Assembly: GCA_013368375.1 (NCBI GenBank)
Contig: JAACJP010000051.1
Coordinates: 146,103 to 210,102 of the forward strand
Length of the DNA stretch: 64,000 nt
Source of the DNA: Tricholomella constricta
Lineage: Eukaryota > Basidiomycota > Agaricomycetes > Agaricales > Lyophyllaceae
Direction of reading: 5' to 3'
Below, piece after piece: positions 43,086-54,060 of the stretch (position 1 is its first letter; each line of letters begins with the position of its first letter). Below the pieces are notes generated by a model that ran no database searches, had not been told where the DNA came from, and saw only the letters and a program-made list of their open reading frames with translations. The position numbers and the translations under genes are program-made.

Positions 43086-44881
43086 ATGTATCCAGGTATT
43101 AGCCACATCGCTTATCATCTAATAAACTGATCCTTATGATTACTAGCATCTAGCCATGTCCGTAAGACCTTTGAGCAGCTGGTTGCTCTGCTTCCAGCTT
43201 CCGAGAAGACCAAGGTGATTCCTTCAGCTCGCTTAGCGCCCGTCGTCCTGACTTGCGGCAGCCTCAAGTGATTCTTCTTGCTGGAGAAGTCGTTGACTAT
43301 CGCAATGACACAGACCGCGAGCTCGTGTTCCGACAGGAATCCAATTTCTACTATCTCACTGGTTGCGATGTGCCATCCTCGTTCCTCCTGGCCGCCTACC
43401 AGCCTGGAACATCTCTTGACCAGAAGCCTTCCGTTGACCTCTTCATTCCGGAGGCCGCTGAAGCAGACATCATGTGGTCTGTTCCTCCACCATCCCTCAC
43501 TGTTGCCTCCCAGTCCCACGACGTCACACGTGTGGACCACCCGCCTGCCCTGCCCGAAGCAATCACTACCCTCCTCACAGCCCTTCCAGGCGCACTCGTC
43601 CACACGTTGATGCGCGCCTCGCCTCTTTTTCCCGCTCTCCCCGATGCGTACCTTAACCCCATCCTGTCCCATGACTCTGCCGCCGTGACGGATCTCTACC
43701 TGTACACGGCCCTGCACAACGCACGTCTTACAAAGGACATCCACGAGATCGAGGCCATCCGCCACGCGAACGGGATCAGTTCGCGGGCACATGAAGTTGT
43801 CATGCGTGTGCTTGGACAGGCAGTCAAGGGCGGACTGAAGAAGGGCGCCGCTGCCGCCGATCGCCCACTTCTCCCGGGTGAATGGCTCATAGAGAAAGAG
43901 GCCGAGGCAGAGGCGATTTTTGTGGCCTCATGCAGACGCGAAGGGTGACTCGATTTATGTCGTAATATTCTAAATCTAATTTTCAACTACAGCGCCGTGC
44001 ACCAGGCCTACCTCCCCATTGTGGCCGCCTCCACACGCGCCTCGACGCTGCACTACTGCTGCAATGACCGCGAATTTGCCTGGGGCCCCGTCGGGCCGCA
44101 CGACCACCACAACACAGCGCCCCTTGCGACTGACGCAAAGCAGATCTCCCCGCAAGTGCTCCTCATTGACGCCGGCTGCGAGTGGACGAATTACGCCGCC
44201 GACATCACGCGCACCATGCCCGTCGGCAACGGTGGTAAATTCACCCCCGAGGCGCGCGCGATGTACAGCCTCGTGCTCGAGATGCAGGACGCGTCCTTCG
44301 CGTTGTCGAAGCCGGGCGCGCACTGGGACGAAGTGCAGCGCGTGTGTCACACTACCCTTATTCGCGGGTTCCAGCGCTTGGGCATCTTCCGTGCTGATGC
44401 GGAGCCGGGCAACATCCTGGTGTCCGGGTTGAGCGCTGCGTTCTTCCCGCACGGTGTTGGACATTCGCTCGGGCTCGATGTGCACGACGTCCCTTCTGTG
44501 TCCAAGGCCACCGATCCGGTCACCGGCAAGCTCGTGGTGTTTGGACAGGGCAGGGAGGCTGCCGCTGCTGCCGGGGCCGAAAAGGCAGACGCGGAATGGG
44601 GACACGCGAGCTGCTATAAGTACTTGAGGCTTCGCCGCCCTCTCGAGCAAGGCATGGTCGTCACCATTGAACCGGGCATCTATTTCTCCCCGCACCTGCT
44701 GGGGCGCGCGCAGGCTCATGTGTCGCCGTTTGTAGATCCAGAGGTGTTGAAGCGCTATGAACCTGTGGGCGGAGTGCGTATTGAAGATGTGGTGCACATT
44801 ACAGAGGATGGGTACGAGAATCTGACGACGGTGAGAAGCGATGTGGACTGGGTTGAGGGGGTGTGCTCGGGGGAGCTTTGA
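43086..44881 (+). CDS. PEPP: Xaa-Pro aminopeptidase, peptidase family M24B
   Basis: Four exons (43086-43095, 43147-43214, 43262-43944, 43993-44881) give 549 aa in frame; the first coding exon is only 10 nt (ATG TAT CCA G). The N-terminal half is an aminopeptidase-P N-domain (RELVFRQESNFYYLTGCDVP). The C-terminal pita-bread fold has all five metal ligands: D313 (LLIDAG), D324 (ADITRT), H411 (GVGHSLGLDVHD), E480 (TIEPG) and E518 (RIEDVV). These enzymes remove the N-terminal residue from peptides with Pro at position 2, using two Mn ions. No signal peptide is seen, so it is probably cytosolic. Length agrees with fungal PEPP proteins. Confidence 0.92.
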
Positions 44882-45289
44882 GCGTTCACTTGTGAGTATG
44901 AATTAAGTATGTTTGTATTGTGAATGTATCCATATTGTTCGGATAACCACAGTATGATGACAACTCGAAGTGAATTCCTACAGCATCGTAAGCGTTCCAT
45001 CGTATTTTTTAAAATCCTTTTTTTGATATGTGGACGAAGACGGTGAGGACTCGAGGCCCGCTGGAGAAGGAGGAGGAGTATATTATACTTACAAGGTCCC
45101 AAATTGGAACAAGTATATCTTATTTGCTTTGCGGGTATCCCTTGACACAGTGCGCGCAGGGTTCCTTTGAATCTTATCTGCAATCTTATCTACGTCGTGA
45201 CGACGAGGGTCGTCGCGTCTTTGTTCTGACTTTTTGGTATTCAATAGGTAATTGTTCCATTCTGACTCCCTTTGACACTGGACGCTTCA

Positions 45290-45305
45290 GGAAAGGTATA
45301 AGTAC
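45290..45305 (+). promoter_or_regulatory. Candidate TATA box
   Basis: GGTATAAGTACAG lies 70-80 bp upstream of the ATG at 45371, a plausible core promoter for the Gly-Thr repeat gene. Confidence 0.35.
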
Positions 45306-45370
45306 AGCTTTGATTATGGTTCCTAGCCCTCTACACCAAATTTCAATCTCTAAACACGCTCCGGCACAAC

Positions 45371-46894
45371 ATGACGGAACCGCACAATTCGCCATCGCCA
45401 CATGTACATGGTCATGACCAAATGGAAGGCGTCGAGACCTTTCCAGCACCCGGGTGCCAACCCTCCAGCGTGTCAAGTCAGAGTCGGCCTTCCCAGCATG
45501 ATGAGCGCCGCAAAGCAAGTGCCACTCTCGCCGGCGTGATGATGCCACACCTGGAAGCCTTGAAGTATCTCGACAGCCTCGTCGACGCCAGTTACTATGC
45601 TCTTGAAGCCGACGCCAGCATTCTGAACGAGTCAATGAACAATCGGCCTACCCCAAAATTTCGGCCACCACCTAGCCCCGTACCTCCAGAACTCATGGCT
45701 CTCGTCAATAACCAGGTAACATACACCTCGAAAATGAAAGAGACCATGGAGAAGCTCAAGGGAACGGCGAGAGCAATTCTCGAATTTGTATTGGCTGGAA
45801 AGGAACCCATCATTGCATTTCCTTCAAACCCTTCACCTGCCGGTGCTCCTCCTCCCATTCCGTTTCCAGCACCAAGGCCTACGGAGCCTTCTCGTGTGAC
45901 TACACGCCCCAATGCCCCGCCGACGTCGCCATCTCTAGTAGCAGCCGCTCCACCGCCTCAAAGAATGCAGACCTTACCTGATATCTTCCCACATTTGGAC
46001 CCATTCCTATTGTCCGCAAGTGTAAGGCACGAACTTCCCCCTTCCGAAATCTGGAAGCTCGACCGTCGGCACTGTGCAGTAGTACGCAACACCAACCTTA
46101 ATGGTGTGCTGCCTACCACAACGTCCGCTCCTGTAGCATCTTCTTCTGCCCAACCCATCACCACGAATCTGGATCTGCAGCGCTTTCCAACGCTGAGCGC
46201 CCTTCTTATACCCCTCAGCGCCTATTTCCGCATCCTTCTTCTCTCCCTCTCATTCGTGCTCCGCGGTCTCCCCTCCAGCGATGCTGCCTCGTACCCGAGG
46301 CTGACCCACGCCGCCGGCGCCACGGGGGCCTACTTCGCGCGCCTGGTCGAGCTCAGCGAGTGGTACGAGTGGCCTGCGGTTCTGTCGTACCATATGGCGT
46401 TCCATGAGCGCCGGCGCCTGAAGATGGCCGCTGCGATGCGCGAGAGTGTGAGGCCAGGCGTATATATGTGGGCGGAAGGGATCGAGGGGTGGGAAAGGCC
46501 GGATCAGGAGCTGATGGCGCTGTTTTTGGTTGGATGGGAGAAGGCGAGGAATGTAGCGAGGAACTTGAATGGGACGCCGGGAACGAGTCAGAGCGCTGGC
46601 GGTGTCCGTGCTGGAACTGGAACTGGAACTGGTACTGGTACTGGTACTGGAACTGGTACTGGAACTGGAACTGGTACTGGTGCTGGTACTGGAATTGGTA
46701 CTGGTACTGGTACTGGAACTGGAACTGGAACTGGAACTGGACAGATGGCAGGCGTCAGAGCGGGGGTGGGGAAAAGCTCAGGTACTGCCACTGTAACGGC
46801 CACTGCCCCCGTTACTAGACCTGCCACGACCACTGCTACGAGTGGGGCTACAGGGATGGCAAAGGTGAAGGCAAAAAGGAAGCGAAGGTTATGA
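45371..46894 (+). CDS. Hypothetical protein with Gly-Thr repeat tail
   Basis: Single-exon ORF of 507 aa. Residues 55-165 are helical with Pro-rich linkers ([20 protein letters not shown]). Residues 205-400 are more conserved in character ([60 protein letters not shown]). The C-terminal tail is about 20 Gly-Thr dipeptides from a hexanucleotide repeat, then a basic end ([10 protein letters not shown]) that may be a nuclear signal. No known domain was recognised. It could be a domesticated or partial retroelement protein, but no zinc knuckle or protease is present. Confidence 0.6.
   Translation: MTEPHNSPSPHVHGHDQMEGVETFPAPGCQPSSVSSQSRPSQHDERRKASATLAGVMMPHLEALKYLDSLVDASYYALEADASILNESMNNRPTPKFRPPPSPVPPELMALVNNQVTYTSKMKETMEKLKGTARAILEFVLAGKEPIIAFPSNPSPAGAPPPIPFPAPRPTEPSRVTTRPNAPPTSPSLVAAAPPPQRMQTLPDIFPHLDPFLLSASVRHELPPSEIWKLDRRHCAVVRNTNLNGVLPTTTSAPVASSSAQPITTNLDLQRFPTLSALLIPLSAYFRILLLSLSFVLRGLPSSDAASYPRLTHAAGATGAYFARLVELSEWYEWPAVLSYHMAFHERRRLKMAAAMRESVRPGVYMWAEGIEGWERPDQELMALFLVGWEKARNVARNLNGTPGTSQSAGGVRAGTGTGTGTGTGTGTGTGTGTGTGAGTGIGTGTGTGTGTGTGTGQMAGVRAGVGKSSGTATVTATAPVTRPATTTATSGATGMAKVKAKRKRRL
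46612..46742. repeat. In-frame GGAACT/GGTACT hexanucleotide repeat
   Basis: About 21 units alternating GGAACT and GGTACT with two variant units (GGTGCT, GGAATT). It encodes (Gly-Thr)n with one Ala and one Ile. The repeat is a multiple of three, so length change keeps the frame. Confidence 0.9.
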
Positions 46895-47900
46895 AAAGGT
46901 GGTGACGACGAGGTAAGTATGAACGTTTATCATGTCGGAGTTTGGTGCTTGTGTGTATGCACCTTTTTTGTATATCGAAAGAACCCTTGTAATTTACGAC
47001 CCGACTGTCTGAGTCGATGTCCACACGCTGTACATCTGTAAAACTTGAACGAGTCGAAGAGGATACTGGACTTGTATGATGTTTGTTGGCATTGCGACCG
47101 AGGGAAGATATACATGCACGTTCTCGTTTCGACTCCGAAAGAAAGGTGCATACCCATGGTGAACTGACATCAAAATGGTTATATCGACTTAAGGGCAAGG
47201 GGCCCCCGGGCCGGAAATGCCGGACCGGAGCATACACCACCAACTCGGTTGGAGACCAAATAAATCTTGGTTACCGGAGCATTTCTTGGTATCCAATCCT
47301 GGTGTGATGTGGATGCCAAAATGAGCTGAGGAAATCATCAGACCCTTGATATCACGTCGGTAAGGATCCGATACCAATGCAAGCTTGTTGAAGTACGACT
47401 TACCGGTGATGTCACCATTTCCTTATTCGATCTCGGGTATTCGTTACGCCACTGCGCTGGACGCTGTGGCTACGATCGCTTTCTCTATTTGCTAGCCTTT
47501 GCCCAAACCTTAATCGAACATTATTTTCATGTAGCAGATAGCCGCTCTTACCCTCAGTCGTCTTCCACTTCGTGTCGAGACCCTGAGGGTGAGCAATTAC
47601 TTACTTTCACATTCCATTATATACTTACTGAACCTCCTGTAGAACTTACTGTCCATAAATCTACAGGTACATAATATAGTCGTCTTCCACTTCGTGTCGA
47701 GACCCTGAGGAACTTACTGTCCATAAATCTACAGATCTCTACAAAGCTCAAAAAAATGACCATTTCTCATCGTCGATCCTAAGGCCCAAGTGACCTCCTT
47801 CACCTTAGCAGGAATGTAATCATTCCGTGGTCGCGCCGCTCTGCTCAACTTTTCGGTGAATAAAAACTTGTTGATTACAATATGAAATACAGCCCATTTT
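46895..47900. other. Intergenic with a small direct repeat
   Basis: A 49 bp stretch (CGTCTTCCACTTCGTGTCGA...GAACTTACTGTCC) occurs in two arrangements near 47565-47660 and 47683-47735. Otherwise no gene is supported. Confidence 0.4.
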
Positions 47901-49206
47901 CTAGACATCCCGCCCACCTTCGTCCTCGAATTGCCTCATGTCCTCAGCTGGCCCTTCCAGATCATCCTGCACCATGCGACATTGATTCGCTTCGTCTTTC
48001 TTTCGGGCTCTGGTATCCCTTGCCTTTTCCTTTGCCTTGGCTCGCTTTGCAGGTCCCGTTATTCGTAGTCTCGCGGCCATCCTGTCGTGAAGACCTTGTC
48101 GATCTGCAAATAGTGCCTTTGGCTCGGTTAGGCTACAAGGAAGGGTTTCGCGGATGAGATGAGCATTATGGAGGGCGTGCATGTTAATGATGTAGTGATC
48201 ATCATTTGCGTGAGCGACGACAGGCTGCCGACACCCTGTTGTGTGACATTCCTGTCGAACCGGTTCCTCGACAGTCTTACACTATTGGGCAAGGCAATCA
48301 TGCTGCGCATTGAAGATAAATAGAACATCCTTTGAGGCATTACGGTCTGTAGATGATTCAGGATCTGCAAGAACAAGACAACTCACATGTGGTTGGACAA
48401 GCAAGACATTTCCTGCGCGAGTTAAGAGCGGCATATTGAGTCGAGCATGTTTTTCTGCATCTACGTTGAAGTGCTCGACAACAACAATGGCACCGTTGGG
48501 ACTGGCGAGAGGATTCTGACCACTTGGTAGCAGGATCTTAGATATTCGGCCCGCAAGTACGGTTTGAGACTGTTATGAACGTTGAGTGCCGCGAAAATCT
48601 GAATTTAAATAGACTGACCATCAAGCTCTTCACAAAGACCCATGATCCTGACCTGCAAACATCGCTCGAACGAGATATGACATATTTACAACTAAGTAAG
48701 GCTTTGCCTTGGAGACGGTCTGATTCAACGGTCCATGTGTCGATCCTGCCGTTGTTGAACGGCTCCCTGATAGCAGACTCGAAGTCAGACGGGGATTGGT
48801 GCTTCTTCGCAAGTAACTTCACGGTCCCTAGATAGATAAGTCAAGATGACTGTAGTCAATCAAGCTGCATGCACAACTGACCTGGTTTAATTTTGTTGCT
48901 GTCCGTCCATCCCAGACGACGCTGGAGTGGCTTGTTGTGTTTAAGAAAGTCGCGGACAGACCGGCCTCCCTGAACCCAACTGCCCTCGGCCTTCCACCAA
49001 CCACCACTTACCTGGTGTTTAAATCGCTCCATATCACCCACAGTAGTCGCGATATCATGAGACGGTGCAAGGTGATTGGAGAGGATACTGCATAAGCGAA
49101 ATACAGCATTCCAGCATTCAAACACCTCAGTAGAGAAAAGGACTGCTGGTCCAAATCGTTGTATGTCGTTGAGGACATGTAATAGAACATGTAGTTTGAA
49201 TTTCAT
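47901..49206 (-). CDS. C-terminal part of a large transposon-associated mushroom protein
   Basis: Minus-strand exons starting at 49206 read KLHVLLHVLNDIQRFGPAVL, ECWNAVFRLCSILSNHLAPS and LQRRLGWTDSNKIKPG, then after an intron TVKLLAKKHQSPSDF, after another SQTVLAGRISKILLPSGQNP, and finally HALHNAHLIRETLPCSLTEP and a basic/acidic tail ending at TAG 47901. I recognise this as the C-terminal half of a protein of about 1000 aa that is repeated many times in Agaricomycete genomes and behaves like a mobile-element gene. Its catalytic role is unknown. The N-terminal half is missing here; sequence upstream of 49210 is unrelated, so this is a 5' truncation. Confidence 0.6.
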
Positions 49207-49500
49207 CAGGAAAACTCCAACGTCTTTTCCAGGGGCTTTTGTGGCTTTTAAAAGCCGAAAAGCACCTCAAGCAGAAAAGATGTTGTGACTTGGGCAAGCC
49301 CAGTCATTTACTTGACCAAGCCAAATTATACTTGTGTAAGGCGTGAAAGACATACCGGAAAGTATAATCGGCTTTTGGAAGCACGTCTTACTTTTAAAAG
49401 TCTCGCCAAAAGTAAAGTAAATGTTGCGAAAGATCGGTCAAATTGTAGCCATTCGCGCTAGTATTTGACATAGTAATTGAGAATACAATAAATTGAAACT
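49207..49500. other. AT-rich segment with TTTTAAAA palindromes
   Basis: Contains GGCTTTTGTGGCTTTTAAAAGCCGAAAAGC (49232-49262 region) and a second CTTTTAAAAG at 49390-49400. It sits exactly where the preceding gene loses its 5' part and could be a small insertion. Confidence 0.35.
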
Positions 49501-49697
49501 ATTCCTCCTCTTCCTTGGGTGCTACTGGCAGGACCTCGGCAGCCTTCGAAGCATAGCGAGGATCTACCAAGACCTCCGCGTCATCATCAGATGCATCGAG
49601 AATCTCGATCACCTCCTGCACTGCCTTCTTCGATGGTCAATGGTCCCTCGTAGCTAAAGCGGTGATAACGATGTCGTCCCACTGCTCATGGGTAAGC
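49501..49697 (-). pseudogene. 3' coding fragment cut by the Ty3 LTR
   Basis: The minus strand reads LTHEQWDDIVITALATRDH, an in-frame stop, then KKAVQEVIEILDASDDDAEV and APKEEEE with a final stop at 49501. An acidic C-terminus of an unidentified protein, truncated at 49697 where the LTR begins. Confidence 0.4.
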
Positions 49698-50055
49698 TGT
49701 TAGGACCTGTGTAGCACGCCGGTTACAGAGTTATTCTGGAACCACCGAAGCGGACAGGCCTGACGTCCGTCAAGGAAGACGGCCTACGAAGGAGTATTCG
49801 GAGGTCGTGAGCGTTGACGGAGGTGTTCACCGGGGCTAATTCGAACGAACGAGCTCAAGTGATACGGGTGTGAAGCCAAATAGATTGAGAGAGAGAGAGA
49901 GAAACGAGAACGAGAATCGAGAACTAGTCTTAACAATAGGTAATATCGAGGTCAGGTGTCCGAAAAGAAAGTGGTGTCATATATGTACGGCGGACGTGCG
50001 TGGGAAAGCGTAGTGGGTGTGACTTTAGGGGTGGTCGTTAGGGACGTTCGTGACA
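49698..50055 (-). repeat. LTR A (3' LTR of element A)
   Basis: 358 bp, TGTTAGGACC...TTCGTGACA on the plus strand, so both strands start TGT and end ACA. About the first 250 bp are nearly identical to LTR B; the last 90 bp (U3 side for the minus-strand element) differ by roughly one base in five. Contains a (GA)n run at 49889-49903. Confidence 0.92.
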
Positions 50056-50068
50056 TTACCCCCTCCTC
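50056..50068 (-). promoter_or_regulatory. Polypurine tract of element A
   Basis: On the minus strand GAGGAGGGGGTAA abuts the LTR, the expected plus-strand primer site. The same position in element B has GAGAAGGGGGTAA. Confidence 0.75.
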
Positions 50069-50274
50069 AAGCGTCGAGCCACTGAGACGCGGAAAAATGT
50101 TCGGATACGGGGAGTGTGGCGTTTGTTTTTCCTTTTTGGTGCGCGCGCGCGGTCACGTGAGGGGCACGTGAGGGCCTCGGTTGTGGGTCCTTGTGGGTGT
50201 TTTGAGGATCTCGGAGATCGAAAAAGAGAAAAACTTGGTCGTTTTTCTTCTTCTGTTTCCATTCTGTCGACCTC

Positions 50275-52262
50275 ATGTCGCCTGCTATGCCCCGTGTCGC
50301 GTCTCCTCCTCCTAATGCCCCCGCTTTGCGAGATCCGGACGTGGCGCCTTTGATCGACGAAGATCGGTCGCGCGTCGCGTCCTTAGACGCGCCTCAACCC
50401 GTTTCCCCGGCGCCCTCTCTCCCTGGGATTGCCACCCTTCTCGATGGGAGTGACGGGGCGGTCCCCGAGTCGTCCCCCGTTCTTCTCCCACCTCCTGTCC
50501 CTCGTCTGATCATCCGCCTGCCCATTCGATCCCAACAGATCCGTCGCCCTCGTTCCACCACTCCCGAGGCCGATTTCGAGTTTGCTAGTGACCCTGTGTC
50601 GCGTCCGGCGGCGACTTCGTTGTCGTGGGGGCCCCTCTTCACTGATGCGATTTTGGCGGAGGTGTTGCGTACCGCTGTGCGGGTTCCTCCCTCCTTGGCG
50701 TGGTGTGAGGCGCATGAGCCGGTATGTCGCCCTTCTTCTGCGATCGAGTCCAGCGTTTCAGCTGATTCCTTTTTGGGGTCTTCGTTAGTGTGATCGGTGT
50801 CGGACGCGTCGGCTGTCTTGTCGATTTCAGGAGGTTCGTCTTCGCGGGACCCTGCCCTGTGTTGAGTGTCGTGCGGCGCATTCCCTGTGCTCGCTTTCGT
50901 TGGACCATGGCCTAGAGGTGGCAGCTAGGCAGTTGGGAATTCCGTTGGAGTGGCTTCGCTCTCGCGCCGAGGGTTTTACTTTCTCCCGCACTGGCGTTGC
51001 GATGTCTTTTACCAGCATCCGTCGCGCCCTGCGTTTGCCAATCCCGCCTCCTCTTCCCGCCGCCTCTTCGTCCGTTGTAGGGACTGGTGCCGTTTCACTT
51101 CCTCCTGCTCCCCCTCCTCGTGCTATTTTCCGTGGTACGCGAGGTCAGGGACGAAGGTCTGTGCCTGTCGGTCGTGGGGGTGCGCGCTTGTCTGTTCCGG
51201 AGGCGCGCCCTTCGCCTATGCCTGGTTATTCTCCTCCCCCCTCCGATAGCTCGGTTTCCCCTTTCCCTGTTCGTCGTCTTGGGGCCGCCATGCGTGCCGC
51301 TTCTCCGGATTCTCCCATCGTCGGGCCCTCGGAGCCTCTCTTTTTAAAGAGTTCGTCTGAATCGGTCTCTCCCTCACCGGTTCTGCACCAGGCTTCCCCT
51401 CCTGCTATGTTGATGTCGTCCCCCCCCGCTGCTCCTGCCCCTCTTGCTCCTTCGCCTGAGGAGCACCTCCGTCTTCGGCGCCTCTATGACCAGGAGGTCG
51501 CGCGTGCGCAGGCTTTGTCCCTCCAGGTAGAGCGTCTCCAGGCCGAGGGCGAACGCAACAAGGGTCGTTTTCGTGGAGTCCTAGCCGAACTCGCCGACGA
51601 GCGTGAACGTTTCCTTCATCTGCAGGCGCAGACATCGAGTGCCGTGGAGGTCGTCGACGTCGATCGTGACGCCGAGGTCGAGGATCTGCGGATGGAGGTT
51701 GCGGGTCTTGAGGATGAGGTTGCGGGTCTGAAGGGGCACGTCGTCCATCTCCAGGGGGTTCGGGACTATTGGCATGGTCATGCCTTGGACCTTCGCGTTC
51801 GCACCGATGGTGAGTCTTTCTTTTGTCTTCTTTTGTTCTCTTTTTTCACCTCCGGAATTTGTTGTAGCTCTTGAGCTTGCGCGTGTTGCTTTCGCATCCG
51901 ATATGTTTGTTGCGGATGGCGCTCTGCGTCGCGCCCTCGTCGAGATGGAGGCGTCGCCGGTCCGGGGTATCGTCGACGCCGCTCACCAGATTCTTGAGCA
52001 GCATTCTCTCCGCGAGCTTTTTCGCCCTCCCGTCGATCCCGAGTCCCCTTTTCCCGCCTTCGAGCATTTCCTTGCTCTTCATCGTCCATCTCTCACTCGT
52101 GAAGACGCCCTTGCGGGGTTCGTGTCTCAGTCTCAATTGATCGCCGACGACGAGCAGGATATCGCGTCGATGCTTCCTCTGGAGGTAGGGGTGGTTGGGG
52201 AGGTGGGGGTTGGGCGCGAGGACGGTTCCTCTGCCAGTGCAGGCGTCGTCGCATCGAGTAGA
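50275..52262 (+). CDS. Antisense accessory gene of element A (aORF), coiled-coil protein
   Basis: Plus-strand gene inside the minus-strand retrotransposon, between integrase and the 3' LTR. Exons 50275-50721, 50831-51809 and 51868-52262 join in frame. Order: Pro-rich N-terminus; a conserved SLSWGPLFTD...LRTAVRVPPSLAWCE segment at about 115-148; a Cys cluster (PCVECRAAHSLCSL); an Arg/Pro/Ser-rich linker; a coiled coil (EVEDLRMEVAGLEDEVAGLK) near 440-465; and a helical C-terminal region (FPAFEHFLALHRPSLTREDA). A copy with the same introns lies in element B. Compared with B, a deletion of about 10 bp before the end shifts the frame, so the C-terminal PSKRRR is lost and the frame runs on to 52682. 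Function unknown. Confidence 0.75.
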
Positions 52263-52473
52263 CGGTCTTTTTCGCGGTGTCTTGGACTTCCTTCATTTCC
52301 TTTTGCCAAATATTTACACCTGAAGTTCGTTTTTTTTTTTTTTTTTTTCTTGGTATCGTTTCTCTTTCGTAATGTTGTTGTCCAGGAGGTACGAATACAT
52401 ATAACACAGTTTGTCTTCTTGAAATGGATTTGCATAATTTTTCGTGATGTGCATGAGTGTTCGTCGAGTCGTT

Positions 52474-54060
52474 TTAAATCGTGGGGTCCCGTGGCTTTCT
52501 TGGGAAAAGTCGGTGGAATTCGAGGGCCATGTCTTTTGCTCCCTCCATATTCTCCGCTGGTTCCCAGGTATCGTCTTCGGGGCCGTACCCTTCCCATCGT
52601 ACCAAGTAGAGGACGTGTTTCCCTCGTGTTCGGGAATCTAGGATTTGTCCCACTTCGTAGTGTTCTTCGCCCTCGACTTTGATCGTCTGCGGAGGTGGTT
52701 TTGATCGTCCAGGGAAATTCTCGTGTTCGTGCTTCTCGAGTAACTTGACGTGGAATACGTTGTGAATCCCTTTCAGTGTCGGAGGTAGTTCCAGTCGATA
52801 CGCATGGCTGGAAATCTTCTGCAGGATTTTGAAGGGGCCCAGTCTCCGGTGGTCTAGCTTTTTGGAGGGGCGTTTCGTTTTGATGTTCCGGCAGTCGAGC
52901 CATACCTCCGTTCCTACAGCCCAGTCTGGTGTAGGGTCCCGCTTCTTGTCCGCGAATCGTTTGTAGGCTTCGTTTGCGATCTCTATTTCTTTGCGGAGGT
53001 AGTCCTGGAGGGTCCGGAGGTCTACGGCTACCTCCTGGGCTTCTTTCGCCGGTATATCTTTTATAGAGATTGTCAAGCGGGGGTGATAACCCTTGTTCGC
53101 AAAGAAAGGGGAAACTCCCGTGGTCGAATGGGTCGTATTGTTATACGTGAATTCCGCCAGAGGGAGCTGTGTTCGCCAGTTGGTCTGGAGATAGTTCACG
53201 TACATCCGGAGGTATTGTTCCAGTGTCTGATTTACTCGTTCCGTCTGGCCGTCGGTCTCCGGGTGATACGCGGTCGAAAGGTTCGATTTGATGTCCAGGG
53301 CTTTACATAGCGAGCTCCAGAAACGGGAGACGAAGAGGGTGCCTCTGTCGGAGATGATGTCATCGGGCAGTCCGTGCTTGGAGAAGACATGTTCCAAGAA
53401 TAGCTGAGCAAGTTCCTTTGCTGTGTCCGTTGTGTGACAGGGTATGAAGATGCCTTGCTTGGTGAGGCGGCATACTACGACCAGTATGGCGTCGTACCCA
53501 TCCGATTCCGGTAATTCTACGATGTGGTCCATGGATATGGAGGCCCACGCCCTTCGCCCAATCTGGAGTGGTTTCAATAATCCGTATGGGCTATGGCGTG
53601 GGACCTTCGCTCTTTTACAGGTATGACAGCTTCGGACGTATCGAGTGACCTCCTTCCGTAATCCGGGCCAGAAATAAGTCCTCATGATGAGTTGTGTGGT
53701 CTTTCTGATCCCTGGATGTCCGCGCAGTTTGTGATCGTGGTGTTGCTGTAGGATGTCGAGTCGTAATCTGGAATGGTCTGGTACATAGATTCTTCCGTCG
53801 CGAAGGAGTAGTTTGTGATCATCGGATAGGGAGAATGCGGAGGTCTCTTCTCCGGGTTTGGGTGCATGCCTTTCGAAGAAATCGTCTCGGGGTGCGTTCC
53901 GGACATTGTTTAGTAGGAGCTCCTCGTTCAGTATTAGGGCCGCGTTCAATCGTTCGGGGGTATGATGATGCGGTTGTTGAAGGAGTTGTGATCCTGCTCG
54001 AAACCCTTCTTTGGGTACACGTCCGCTCTTCGCGTAAGGGCATCTGGCTTCGCTCCCAGT
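52474..54060 (-). CDS. Element A integrase with chromodomain (3' part of pol)
   Basis: The minus-strand frame carries an H2C2 zinc-binding N-terminus (HHDHKLRGHPGIRKT, CHTCKRAK), an rve catalytic core with D (SMDHIVELP), D (IISDRGTLF) and E (HPETDGQTERVNQ), a GPY/F-type region (RRLGPFKI) and a C-terminal chromodomain (YEVGQILDSRTRGKH, YLVRWEGYGPEDDTWEP). Chromodomains direct insertion toward methylated histone marks. It is in a different frame from the RT ORF; the switch lies at a G5 run (plus strand 53956-53960), one base short of continuity. That can be a single-base deletion, a sequencing error or, less likely, programmed slippage. Confidence 0.9.
   Translation of the reverse strand, partial: TGSEARCPYAKSGRVPKEGFRAGSQLLQQPHHHTPERLNAALILNEELLLNNVRNAPRDDFFERHAPKPGEETSAFSLSDDHKLLLRDGRIYVPDHSRLRLDILQQHHDHKLRGHPGIRKTTQLIMRTYFWPGLRKEVTRYVRSCHTCKRAKVPRHSPYGLLKPLQIGRRAWASISMDHIVELPESDGYDAILVVVCRLTKQGIFIPCHTTDTAKELAQLFLEHVFSKHGLPDDIISDRGTLFVSRFWSSLCKALDIKSNLSTAYHPETDGQTERVNQTLEQYLRMYVNYLQTNWRTQLPLAEFTYNNTTHSTTGVSPFFANKGYHPRLTISIKDIPAKEAQEVAVDLRTLQDYLRKEIEIANEAYKRFADKKRDPTPDWAVGTEVWLDCRNIKTKRPSKKLDHRRLGPFKILQKISSHAYRLELPPTLKGIHNVFHVKLLEKHEHENFPGRSKPPPQTIKVEGEEHYEVGQILDSRTRGKHVLYLVRWEGYGPEDDTWEPAENMEGAKDMALEFHRLFPRKPRDPTI

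Noticed and set aside
45371..46894. Retrotransposon gag
   Set aside because: No CCHC knuckle, no adjacent pol, and no LTRs; left as hypothetical.
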